Positions 23,130-33,699 of a stretch of 64,000 nt of DNA are shown here, piece after piece (positions within the stretch are counted from its first letter, which is position 1; each line of letters opens with the position of its first letter). The stretch comes from Eurosta solidaginis. Its lineage: Eukaryota > Arthropoda > Insecta > Diptera > Tephritidae. A program made the position numbers and the translations under genes. The stretch is from positions 65,568,779 through 65,632,778 of the forward strand of contig NC_090319.1 of assembly GCF_040869045.1 (NCBI RefSeq), given 5' to 3'. The notes beneath the pieces were generated by a model. The model searched no databases and was not told the DNA's origin. It worked only from the letters and a program-made list of their open reading frames with translations.

Positions 23130-23945
23130 TTAATAGTTTTTTCCTGAGCGTGTTGCTTTTTTATCTAAATGCACAGTGTTTCTATGCTCAGTGCTATCCG
23201 TTCCTACATTTATGACATCATTTATTAGCCCTCTTGATGGCGGCCCCCTAATTCTTTCTATATATATATGAGGATATTTTCCCTTAGATATATCTGTATA
23301 TAAAATTGAAGTACGTATACGAGATGCCACAGCACAAAGAGTTCCGTCCACAACGCCCGGTGCTCCACGTTCTATTCCCTTTGCACCTTGTCCACAAATT
23401 GTGTTGCAGCGAAATACACGCATTTGCCAATCGAATTCAGCTCGACAATGGTCCTGTTCTGCTATAATGTCGACAGTAGAGCAGATAAGATGAGCATTTT
23501 TTGAAGACCATGCCTTAACTTCCATTTGCATGCCCGGTCGTAATGCAGTTTTGCAAGGTCCTATTGTTCGAACCGTATCTCGATTAAAGGGAGATTCCAC
23601 TTGAATTATACCTAATTCCATATCCGTTCCGTCGTATCCGACGATTTCATTTATCATAAAAGATTTCCCTTGGCGAACGTGCTCTTGCCCGGCACCAGCT
23701 TTAACTATGACCATTGACGCTTCTACTGCGAACATGCAATCTACATCTGTAGCCACGCTTTCCAAGGTGATCAATGATCCAGCGCATATATAAAAGTCGT
23801 CATAATATATTGCCACCACATATAATTCATCCTCTGTAACCACAGGACTGCTAGAACTGCTACCCCCCACGCGAAATTCCGGATTCGTGTGGGTGAAAGG
23901 GAAGTTAAGCGCGACCAACAGGACCAAATAATTTCTTAAACTCAT
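23130..23945 (-). CDS. Secreted serine-protease homologue, catalytically dead
   Basis: A 271-residue uninterrupted protein with an N-terminal hydrophobic signal (about residues 5-16) and a trypsin-like fold pattern. CAGSLI with C54 and C70 matches the CGGSLI...AAHC disulphide loop, but the catalytic histidine is D69. GTDMELGIIQV keeps the middle aspartate (D108). The GDSGGP box reads IERGAPGV, with arginine 193 where serine should be. The protein is therefore a non-catalytic homologue (SPH), and the intact frame implies it is still under selection. Such proteins serve as clotting/immune cofactors or as seminal and egg-shell proteins in flies; which applies here is unknown. It has no intron and a ~40-nt 5' leader, and is the only clear host gene in the window. 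The ATG was chosen because it precedes the signal peptide and follows the TATA box at a normal distance. Confidence 0.88.
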   Translation of the reverse strand: MSLRNYLVLLVALNFPFTHTNPEFRVGGSSSSSPVVTEDELYVVAIYYDDFYICAGSLITLESVATDVDCMFAVEASMVIVKAGAGQEHVRQGKSFMINEIVGYDGTDMELGIIQVESPFNRDTVRTIGPCKTALRPGMQMEVKAWSSKNAHLICSTVDIIAEQDHCRAEFDWQMRVFRCNTICGQGAKGIERGAPGVVDGTLCAVASRIRTSILYTDISKGKYPHIYIERIRGPPSRGLINDVINVGTDSTEHRNTVHLDKKATRSGKNY

Positions 23946-23997
23946 TTTAAACTATAACTTTTTGAGATGCTTGTTAAATATTGAGTAAATCAAGATA

Positions 23998-24258
23998 AGT
24001 TTTGTGGGCGCTATTTATACATCAGTGGATTGTGTGAATAACAAATAAGTAGAAACTTCTAGATTCAGGAAATGGGCACAAATCAAATATTTGGCTGTTT
24101 TCAAAACAAAATTTCATTGTGATTTGTTTATATATTTGCACAGTTTAATTGTGCTATTGAATTAAGAAAGGCCATGTGATATGTTTGTATTTTTAATGAA
24201 TAAACACAGAAAAGTACAAAAGGTGCACTAATTAGTTTTATCTGTTTCCAAGCTGCTA
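23998..24258 (-). promoter_or_regulatory. Upstream region of the protease homologue, copy 1
   Basis: This ~260-bp segment lies immediately upstream of the gene start and includes its TATA box. It recurs about 90% identical at 24599-24863. Confidence 0.75.
24011..24019 (-). promoter_or_regulatory. TATA box of the protease homologue
   Basis: TATAAATAG on the minus strand, about 66-74 nt before the ATG. An ACTCAAT initiator-like site about 36 nt downstream (near 23983) would give a leader of about 38 nt. Confidence 0.7.
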
Positions 24259-24598
24259 ATTTGTCTATTTTATACCCCCACAAAACCAGAGTAGGGAGCA
24301 GTGGATCAAGTTTCGAGCAACAACATTGCTCGAAGTTAAGTGGGTCGACATAAACAAAGTCCTGTGTAAAGTGTTAATGAGACGTTAATTGGTTGTGGAC
24401 TTAGACGTCTGTTCATCCTTCCCATATTCGTAAAATTTAGAGATTTCTATAACAATTTCACACAGAGGGTTAATGAAATAACTAGCTACGTTTTCTATAT
24501 TAAAGCCCTTAATAAAACCAATGTTCCATACAAAATACAAATTCTTAATTATCTCATTATTGTTTTATTGAGTGCATAATGGAGTCAAAAATCTAGAC

Positions 24599-24863
24599 GG
24601 TTTTGTGGGCGCTATTTATACATTAGTGGATTGTGTCAATAAAATATAAGTAGAAACTTCTAGATTCAGGAAATGGGAACAAAGCAAATATTTGGCTGTT
24701 TTGATAAAGAACATTTCTTTGTGAATTGTTTAGATATTTGCCCAATTTAATTGTGCTATTGAAATGAGAAAGGCCATGTGATATAATGTTTGTATTTTTA
24801 ATGAATAAACACAGAAAAGTACAAAAGGTACACTAATTAGTTTTATCTGTTTCTAAACTGCTA
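24599..24863 (-). promoter_or_regulatory. Orphan copy 2 of the promoter region
   Basis: This matches 23998-24258 at an offset of about 601 bp and keeps TATAAATAG (24612-24620). The 340 bp downstream of it contain no part of the protease frame, so the copy has no gene of its own. The match starts just upstream of the expected transcription start. Confidence 0.8.
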
Positions 24864-24887
24864 CACTCAGAGAACAAACGCATTGTT

Positions 24888-26873
24888 AAACAAGTAAGGA
24901 CGCCCCTTTCATGAATGGGGCTTAACAATAATCTTATCCCATTCGTAATCTCCGAATAATCGGATGTATAAGATAAGAAATATATAGTGAACAGATCTAC
25001 ATACCCAAACGATTTTTAAGATAAATATAGTTACTCTGTGTGAGGATGCAAAGTTTCAGGTTTTTTGTGGTCTGCGTGTAAAAACTATGACTACGAATCA
25101 CGTATTTCAACAATATATGACGTAAACGTAACTATTTGATGCAATTTTATGAATTTTGAAGCTTCTATCCGTAAAAAAGGGGCAAAAATGAGAGTTTATA
25201 TGAAGTATATAATATATATGCCACCGATCTCTATGATTTTTTCAGACAAAAATATATGCTATATACGTAAACATTTGGTGAAATTTGAAGCTTGTAGCTG
25301 TTAAAAAGAGGCAGAAATTGCGCAAAGTTTCTTATCTGAACAATCGGTTGTATGAGATATATACTATATATACCACCGATCTCAATGATTTTTTCAGACA
25401 ACAATATATACTATACACGTAAGCATTTGGTGAAATTTGAAGCTTCTAGCTGTTAAAATGGGGAAAAAATTGCGCAAAGCTTCTTATCTGAACAATCGGT
25501 TGTATGAGATATATACTATATATACCACCGATCTCAATGATTTTTTCAGACATCAATATATGCTATACACGTAAACATTTAGTGAAATTTGAAGCTTCTA
25601 GCTGTTAAAATGGGGCCGAAATCGCAAAAAAATATATATATATACTATATATATACTATATATATATACTGTATATACCATCATATATATATTATATATA
25701 TAACCGATCTCTATAATTTTTTGACACAACAATATATACTATACACGTAAGCATTTGGTGATATTTGAAGCTAATAGCTGTTAAAATGGGGTAGAAATTG
25801 CGCAAAGTTTCTTATCTGAACAATCGGATGTATGAGATATATACTATATATACAACCGATCTCTATGATTTTTTCAGACAACAATATATACTATACACCT
25901 AAGCATTCGGTGAAATTTGAAGCTTCTAGCTGTTAAAATGGGGCTAAAATTGCGAAAATATGTATATATACTATATATATATACTATATATACCACCGAT
26001 CTGTATGATTTTTTCAGACAACAATGTATGCTATATACGTAAGCATTCGTTGAAATTTGAAGCCTCTAGCTCTTAAAATAGGGCAGCAATTACGAAAAGT
26101 TTCTTATCTGAACAATCGGTTGTATGAGATATATACTATATATACAACCGATCTCTATGATTTTTTCAGACAACAATATATGCCATATACGTAAGCATTC
26201 GGTGAAATTTGAAGCTTCTAGCTGTTAAAGTGGGGCTAAAATTGCGAAAATATGTATATATACTATATATATATACTATATATACCACCGATCTGTATGA
26301 TTTTTTCAGACAAAAATGTATGCTATATACGTAAGCATTCGTTGAAATTTGAAGCCTCTAGCTCTTAAAATAGGGCAGCAATTACGAAAAGTTTCTTATC
26401 TGAACAATCGGTTGTGGGGGATATATACTATAAATACGACCGATCTCATCAATTTTTTCAGGCAACAATATGTGCAATATACGAAATTATATGGTGAAGT
26501 TTGAAGCTTCAATCTGTTAAATTGAGTAAGATATTACAAAAATCCTCTTTTTCTGAAAAATCGGTTGTATGGAGGATATATGCTATAGTGGTCCGATCCG
26601 GCCGGTTCCGACAAATGTCTAATCGGACACCCAAATACACCCGCTCACCAAATTTTATCAAGATATCTCAAAAATTGAGGGAATAGTTTGCATACAAACA
26701 GACAGACGGACAGACGGACAGACGGACATGGCTAAATCAACTCAGCTCTTCAACCTGATTATTTCGGTATACTTAATGGTGGGTCTATCTATTTTCCTTT
26801 AAGGACTTACAATTTTGGGTTTTGTGACGAAATTAATATACCATTTCATTTTCATGAAAGGTATAAAAATAGG
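24888..26873 (+). mobile_element. Family-2 repeat, complete copy
   Basis: It begins AACAAGTAAGGA, as in family 1, then a different hairpin (GCCCC TTTCATGAAT GGGGC). The body holds a degenerate tandem array, TA-rich tracts, then GACAGACGGACAGACGG and ATGGCTAAATCAACTC. The end is TTCATGAAAGGTATAAAA, the inverse of the CCTTTCATGAA in the starting hairpin. No coding sequence was found. The architecture suggests the same mobilisation mode as family 1. Confidence 0.75.
25020..26470 (+). repeat. Degenerate 140-180-bp tandem array in family 2
   Basis: The GATTTTTTCAGACAACAATAT box recurs near 25235, 25387, 25539, 25719, 25867, 26007, 26159, 26299 and 26449. The stretch 25877-26007 onward repeats almost exactly at +292 bp, giving a dimeric higher-order unit. 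Confidence 0.85.
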
Positions 26874-27783
26874 TAGGTACTTTGTGTGAGGATGCAAAGC
26901 TTCAGGTTTTTTGTGGTCTGAATGTAAAAACTATGACTACGAAACACGTATTTCAAAAATATATGACGTAAACGTAACTATTTGATGAAATTTGATGAAT
27001 TTTGAAGCTTCTATCCGTAAAAAAGGGGCAAAAATTAGAGTTTATATGAAGTATATAATATATATGCCACCGATCTCTATGATTTTTTCAGATAAAAATA
27101 TATGCTATATACGTAAGCATTTGGTGAAATTTGAAGCTTGTAGCTGTTAAAAAGGGGCAGAAATTGCGCAAAGTTTCTTATCTGAACAATCGGTTGTATG
27201 AGATATATACTATATATACCACCGATCTCAATGATTTTTTCAGACAACAATATATGCCATATACGTAAGCATTCGGTGAAATTTGAAGCTTCTAGCTCTT
27301 AAAATAGGGCAGCAATTACGAAAAGTTTCTTATCTGAACAATCGGTTGTGGGGGATATATACTATATATACGACCGATCTCATCATTTTTTCAGGCAACA
27401 ATATGTGCAATATACGAAATTATATGGTGAAGTTTGAAGCTTCAATCTGTTAAATTGAGTGAGATATTACAAAAATCCTCTTTTTCTGAAAAATCGGTTG
27501 TATGGAGGATATATGCTATAGTGGTCCGATCCGGCCGGTTCCGACAAATGTCTAATCGGACACCCAAATACACCCGCTCCCCAAATTTTATCAATATATC
27601 TCAAAAATTGAGGGGCTAGTTTGCATACAAACAGACAGACGGACATGGCTAAATCAACTCAGCTCTTCAACCTGATTATTTCGGTATACTTAATGGTGGG
27701 TCTATCTATTTTCCTTTCAGGACTTACAATTTTGGGTTTTGTGACGAAATTAATATACCATTTCATTTTCATGAAAGGTATAA
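26874..27783 (+). mobile_element. Family-2 repeat, 5'-truncated second copy
   Basis: It repeats the family-2 body from the TTTGTGTGAGGATGCAAAG box to the terminal TTCATGAAAGGTAT with fewer array units. It sits directly behind the first copy in the same orientation, which suggests a tandem arrangement. Confidence 0.75.
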
Positions 27784-28722
27784 CAAGTAAGGAAGTTTAA
27801 GTTCTGGTGAAACCGAACATTACATACCCAGCTGTACACTTGAAATGCTGTTGTTTGTTTTGTGTGCTTAATAGTGTTACAAGGCTGCGCAATAATACAT
27901 ATACATATGGTTCTATTATGAACTACCTTTTCTTCGAGCTATGGCTCCCGAAACATAGAAAATTGCTTAGTCATAAAAGGGGCGGTGCCACGCCCATTTT
28001 CAAAATTTTAGTATTTTCCAATTTAATGTTATAATTCAATTTAAAAGGTAAAATTCTATTGATACAAAGCTTCTTTTCGCTAAGATATATCTTATTTTAT
28101 TCGTCTACGACCCTTTTAAAAATCTTTTATATAAAAGTGGGCGCGGTCCTTAACCGATTTCGTTAACTTTTCTTCAAATCATTCCTTATAGTAAAGGCAA
28201 CCTCTCTGCCGAATTTTGTTACGATAGGTTTAACGATTTTTGATGTATGCTTAATAATATTTGTAAAATTGATTTTATCACAAGTTGGCGGTATCACGCC
28301 CGTTTAAAAATTTTTTTTTTTTTTTTTAATTTTTATCAAGAGTCGCAATATCAGTCCACACGTCAAATTTCAACATTCTAGGTTTATTATTTATTAAATA
28401 ATCAGGTTTTTTGTGTTTTCCAAAATATTATATATATAAAAAGTGGGCGTGGTTATCATCCGATTTCGCTCTTTTTCAATACCTTCTTCTCTTCTGGGCC
28501 CTAGTAAGCTCATGTACCAAATTTGGTGAAGATATCTCAATATTTACTCAAGTTATCGTGTTAACGGACAGACGGACGGACGGCTCAATCAAATTTTCTT
28601 TTCGATACTGAGATTTTGATATATGGAAGTCTATATCTATCTCGATTCCTTTATACCTGTACAACCAACCGTTATCCAATCAAAGTTATAATACCCTGTG
28701 TACAAGTACAGCTGGGTATAAT
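27784..28722 (+). mobile_element. Family-3 repeat
   Basis: It starts AACAAGTAAGGAAG with a TTCTGGTGAAACCGAA stem and CATACCCAGCTGTACACTTG. It ends GTGTACAAGTACAGCTGGGTATA, the inverse of that start. It has GGGCGGTGCCACGCCC and GTGGGCGTGG boxes and a GACAGACGGACGGACGG tract as in family 1, but no 130-bp array. It abuts the end of family 2 at GGTAT/AACAAG. Confidence 0.75.
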
Positions 28723-28830
28723 TAAGTACGATCATACTTAATCCTACAATGCTCAATTTTAACTAAAACAATGTTGTTTTAACTATGAAGAACCTTCAAT
28801 TAAAATTAGCAATTTTGATTTAAAAATGCA

Positions 28831-29275
28831 TTTTTAATTCAAGGTTAGGTTAGGTTAAGAAGGCGTGCGTGGGCGATACCCACACTTCCACTTGGAGACA
28901 TTTTTTGTCCATTGTGAGTGCCCTCAGTAAGTACAGGGTGGCGCCAAGTTCGTTTAGCCCCATTATCTCCTAGCGGTCCTCAACGAACCACTTCCTTTCC
29001 CTGATGAACCCAAGAAGAAGCGAGAAGTCCACCTTCCCAACCTCTGCCAGGCTGTCGAAGAAGCGAGCGCCCAGAAATCTGAGCCTTCTTTTTTGAAGCC
29101 ACGGGCATCGGCAGAGAAAGTGGTAGATCGACTCCTCTTCCTCCTCATCCTGACAGCTTCTGCAGAGGGAGCTTGTTGGTATTCGCCACCGTCGGAGCAT
29201 TGGTGCGATAGCACAATGACCTGTGATGACACCCCTAAGTATCCTCACCGCAGATTTGTTCAGTTTTTAATTCAA
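28831..29275 (-). mobile_element. 5'-truncated non-LTR insertion with 12-bp target duplication
   Basis: TTTTTAATTCAA flanks the insert at 28831-28842 and 29264-29275. The insert reads on the minus strand as the C-terminal tail of the retrotransposon type also found at 4754-5804: LRGVITGHCAIAP, CRSCQDEEEEESIYHFLC and PWLQKRR, open over 28970-29248. Its 3' end is again a TTAGG-like tail (AACCTAACC). Only about 420 bp was inserted. Confidence 0.9.
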
Positions 29276-31014
29276 AGTTGTAGTCATCTTAAATTAAGGT
29301 TGAGCTATTTTGATTTCCAGGTGCGCAATCTTAGATCAAGTAGAACGTGCTTGATTTAACATTGCCATGCTTAAGCTTACTATGTTTTGGCTAACGGGCA
29401 TTCTGTGCAATTTTCATTCAAGAACACGCCAGCAAACTATACGGAGTAAAATATTTTAATTATTTAATATTTGAATATCAAAATGGAAGAAATACAATAT
29501 ATTGATAACATTGTATACATAAGTGAAGTACTGTAAATTGATACCCAAAATTTGGTCGCTGAGGAAAGCGTAATAAGTGAAGATGACCAAAAATTGACAA
29601 GGCTACTTAAGGAAATCGACTTGGGGGACGTTGGCAACTATTTGAAAGGTAAATTAGATATATTTTAAGGCTTTCCTAATCACTTTATGTATATTTTTAA
29701 TATGTTCTAATTGTATAGCGGCACAGATAACATATAGAAGCCTCAACTACAAATTACCCTAGAACTGAAATTATTCTGGCTTGCTTTCCGTAAAGTTAAT
29801 TGCTTCAGTCCTTTCAGGCCGTTAAACATACGACCCTCAAGTAAAGCCATAGAAAATTTGTACTTTTGAAAATTGGAATCCCTCAAGTTAATACAAGCTG
29901 CAAAAGCTGAACCCAGGCTCTGTTAGTCTGAATATTGACTTCTTAACAAAAGAGCACGCTCTTGATGTGATTCAATATCGCAGACTCTCACCAGGTGCTA
30001 ATTCAATGAACTCTTAAACTAAATATAAAACGAATAAAGAGAAATAATGCTCTTGTAATACAACCCTTAAGCGAAATTTGTCTACTCTTTACGTTTATAT
30101 GCAATTTCAGCTCCTATGATGAAAATCTTTCAAAAGTCACAGGGATATATTCCTTCTACCCTTATTATTCTAGTTACAGCCAAGTAACTGACAGCTGGGT
30201 GTTATTTAAGTGGGTAGTTTTAAGCAAAAAGTCAGCTCCGGCCAGTTGTAATATAATAATACTCTCAGTTATTCCAGTTTCATCAACAATTCACGCTGTG
30301 ACTTGTTTCAAATGAATGAGTCAACCAACCACAGTCTATAAGGTTTTCAATATTTTTCACACACCTTTCGTTTGTTGACTTTTGTGTTGTTGGCGCTTGC
30401 ATTTCATGGACAACTTTGGTCTTTGCTAGCAAAATATTGATAACAAGTGAGTTGAAAAACACGCGTCATGAGTGAGATTGACAGCAAAAGGTGTGATGTA
30501 TAAAAGAAATGAAAGTATGTATATATGCATGTATGTACAACTCAACTCTTTCAACCGCTTTCATTTAATCAGCTGATCAAAGATGGCAATCTTTGCGAAA
30601 TTGTTGAAATTTGATGTAGGTCACTCGCAGCGAGAAGCTGATGAAATCCATCTAAAGCTTGTTGATTTCGGTGTTGCTTGTAAGAAACGTATGATGCAAT
30701 TGTTTTGTTTGTTGTTTGATATATGAGCTTAAGCATTTGCTAGTTATTTTGATACGCTGTTGATTCCTTTGGTGACTTAATTTAAAATGGGCCTGTTAAA
30801 AATACACACAACTCCCTGAGGAAGACTTGGGAGCATCGAAACGCGTTGGAGGATAAAAGGCTTTTATGCAATCTTCAGTTTAACTACTTATTTTGATTAC
30901 TAATACAAAATTGTAAAACGTAGGAGCATTTCCCACTTAGTCAGCCAATCAAACATTACCTTTAAAAGTAAGAAAGAGTCAAGCTGTCAAAACCACATTA
31001 TTTGCAAACTAAAT
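29276..31014. other. Intergenic, one broken exon-like fragment
   Basis: From an ATG at 29483 a plus-strand reading has one stop near 29536 and then EEDDQ-like acidic sequence, LLKEIDLGDVGNYLK, ending at a GTAAAT donor near 29649. It resembles the start of a transposon or SAM-type protein but is too short to name. A CTGAGGA...GAAACGCG motif lies at 30818-30845. Nothing else is supported. Confidence 0.4.
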
Positions 31015-32942
31015 TTAATCCAGATATACCCAATGTCCTGTATATAGTCCACCTACTCAGTTGTTTACATAAAGAGTAACGGACTGTCGAGAACCTCTAA
31101 TTTTACTCCTTTGGTTAGTTTTTGTCTCTACCATGCTGACGACAGTTCGTTTTGGTTAGTTTTCTCTACCATTTCTGCGAAATTAATTTACAAATTTGTG
31201 CTTTTTTCAAAATGTCGGAATTTCTCGCTACCTTTGCGTGGTAAGGAAAAATTAGCTAATTCAAATATAAGAAATCAATCTTTTTTGTCGTAGTTCGTAT
31301 ATTTGAAATATTCGTCCACTGTTATGTATATAGAAAACTTTTGTTGGTGTTATAGTGAAGTTTTTTTATTAGCATAAAATTTGGTGTCCTACATGTAGGA
31401 CATTGGGCACATATTATACTACATATACATTTTTAGGGGATTTTCTCTACATGAAGCTTTGACCATTTTTGAGGATGATAGTACAGATTTTGATACCATA
31501 GCACTATTCCCACCAACAAATGCAAAAGCAGACGTTACCGACAAGGATTTCGGCGAGGAAGATAATGTTGATATAAATAATTTACCAGCTTCGCAAATGA
31601 ATAGCGGCTTTGAAGTATTTTCGAAATACAATGTGCATGATGAGTGGGATTCTGATGATGACATACCATTTTCTGAAGTAGAAAAGTTTCTCCCGAAGAA
31701 AAAGATTCTTAAAAAAAGAAAACAATATTTCTTCGTGAAGGGAGAAGTTTTTAGCGCAGATGCTGAGTTTATAAACACTGATGAAGTTCTCGATTTAGTT
31801 GAGTATTCACCTAGCTCTTTTTTACTCAATATTTGACGATGAGTTATTTCAAATATTGACAAGAGAGACAAATAGGTATGCAGCTGAAAGAAATAGAACA
31901 TTCCAGGTGTATATATTTCAAATGAAATATTTCATTGGAGTAATGCTTATTAGTGGATACATTCCAATCCCCAGAAGAAGAATGTTCTGGGAACGCCCGA
32001 AAGATTGCAGCAACGAACTGGTTTGTGAAGCTATATCAAGACAAAAACAAATTCGAGTTCATAGTCTCCAACATCCATTGTAATGATAACAATTCTTTAG
32101 ACGAGTCTAACAAATTTTCCAAAGTAAGACCATTGTTTACACACTTGAATAAAAATTTTATGGAAGCTGCCTTATGAAGAAAATCATAGCGTAGATGAAG
32201 TCATGGTTCCTTACAACAACATAATATTCATAATATTCATACAGTGGAACGTCAATAATACCGTGACCTTTTGTTCCAATGCAATCGGAGTGAATCCCAC
32301 AAATTTAACCACGCGTTACTCCCAAAAGGAAAAGAAATACATACAAGTTGAACAACCGTGTGTCGTAAAAAATTATAATAAGAGCATGGGAGGGATTGAC
32401 CGTTCAGACCAAAATATTAGTCTTTACCGCACTGCCATAAGAGGTAAGAAATGGTATTTTCCCCTCAAAACTCATTGTGTGGATATGGCTGTTCAAAATG
32501 CCCGGCAGATACATAAACATAATGGTGGAACAATGGATCAATTTTATTTCAGAAGAAGTATTGCGACAACTTTGCTCACCCAAAGTAAAAGGGGTAATGT
32601 CTATCAAAAAGGACATCCTTCACAAAGTTCCATCGACGATTTGCGGTATGATCGAATGGATCATTTGGTAATTCCACAAGATAAACAAACCAGGTGTGGC
32701 GCATGCCATCAAAAGGCAACAACAAGGTGCGAAAAATGTAATATTGGAGTACATGTAAAATGTTTTGTTACATATCACAGGAAATAATTTAAATGATGTC
32801 ATAGTATACCATGTGTTCAATGTCCTATATATAGGACGGCTCTAAAATCCAACTTTCGTCTTTTCATTGTCATTTCAATGGGGAATAATACAAAATCACA
32901 ATGGAAAATTTCCTATACAATGAGTGGGCATATCTGGGTTAA
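31015..32942 (+). mobile_element. piggyBac element 1
   Basis: TTAA at 31015-31018 and 32939-32942 bound the element. Inside are inverted ends: CCAGATATACCCAATG at left, and the inverse of CCCAGATATGCCCA at right. Perfect 16-bp palindromes GTCCTACATGTAGGAC (31386-31401) and GTCCTATATATAGGAC (32822-32837) lie inside, with a decayed third copy at 31035-31050. TTAA duplication is the hallmark of piggyBac. Confidence 0.85.
31212..32787 (+). pseudogene. piggyBac transposase 1, decayed
   Basis: A small first exon (31212-31240, MSEFLATFA) splices over a GTAAGG...TTTTTAG intron (31241-31436) in phase into an acidic N-terminal region open to 31836. A second frame (31799-32083) holds the start of the DDE domain (ETNRYAAERNRTF, GVMLISGYIPIPRRRMFW). 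After a deletion of the middle, 32203-32787 supplies the late domain with YNKSMGGIDRSDQ, including the third catalytic aspartate, and a C-terminal cysteine-rich zinc domain (CGACHQKATTRCEKCNIGVH). The first two catalytic aspartates were not found, so the copy is inactive. Confidence 0.85.
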
Positions 32943-33430
32943 ATCAAGTTGAAGGCAGCACTATGTATATATGTAAGAGGTAGTGGTGCGATCGGTGCAG
33001 ATTGTAGAGTTATCTACTTGTAACAAATATACTTGTTATATTTTATATTTATTTTTTTTATATTATTTATTTTTTATTATTAAAAAATTAAAATATTTCA
33101 AGTCATCAAAAATATCTTTTAAAAAAATAAAGTTTAAAATATATTAAACAAAATTAAATAGAAAATTATTATTTTCTATATTGGCGATTCTACCAACGGA
33201 CCGAAATTTATATAAGTATATATGTGATACAATTGCTGAATGTGGCGCTTTGCGTATCGCAGAGCTACTGACCAATACAATACCACAAATAGAAGTGCAG
33301 CTAAACTATCTCTGGTTTCAGCAAATGTACATACGATCCTGCCACAAATTCACTTGAAGAACATACCGATACTTTAAACACGACGCTACGCATTCCCGTC
33401 AAATATTGACATGTCAATAAGGATTCATTA

Positions 33431-33691
33431 ATGAAACAATTGGATGAAGAATTAGAATTGGAACAGCTTCAAATTAGGCAAGATCAACAACAACAACAAG
33501 CTGAACAACAACAAGTACAATTACAACTGCATATGCAACAACATCAAACGTCAGCGATCTCAATACATGATAGTAAAATTATTTATGCACAAACCCCACC
33601 TTCCTCATTCAATTCTCTGTCTTTTTTTGTTAGTGATGGCGGCGGTATTGGTACAAATCTCAATAACAATCAAAACCAATGGCAACCATAA
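33431..33691 (+). CDS. Glutamine-rich 86-residue frame inside the LTR element
   Basis: A glutamate/glutamine-rich helix-like N-terminal half (LELEQLQIRQDQQQQQAEQ) is followed by a polar, asparagine-rich end. It could be a remnant of a capsid-region protein or a chance product of CAA repeats. It is the longest frame in the element. There is no recognisable domain. Confidence 0.3.
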   Translation: MKQLDEELELEQLQIRQDQQQQQAEQQQVQLQLHMQQHQTSAISIHDSKIIYAQTPPSSFNSLSFFVSDGGGIGTNLNNNQNQWQP

Positions 33692-33699
33692 TAAAGAAA

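Noticed and set aside
26501..27619. Paired 61-codon frames in family 2
   Set aside because: Identical position in two repeat copies; they come from the repeat end and resemble no protein.
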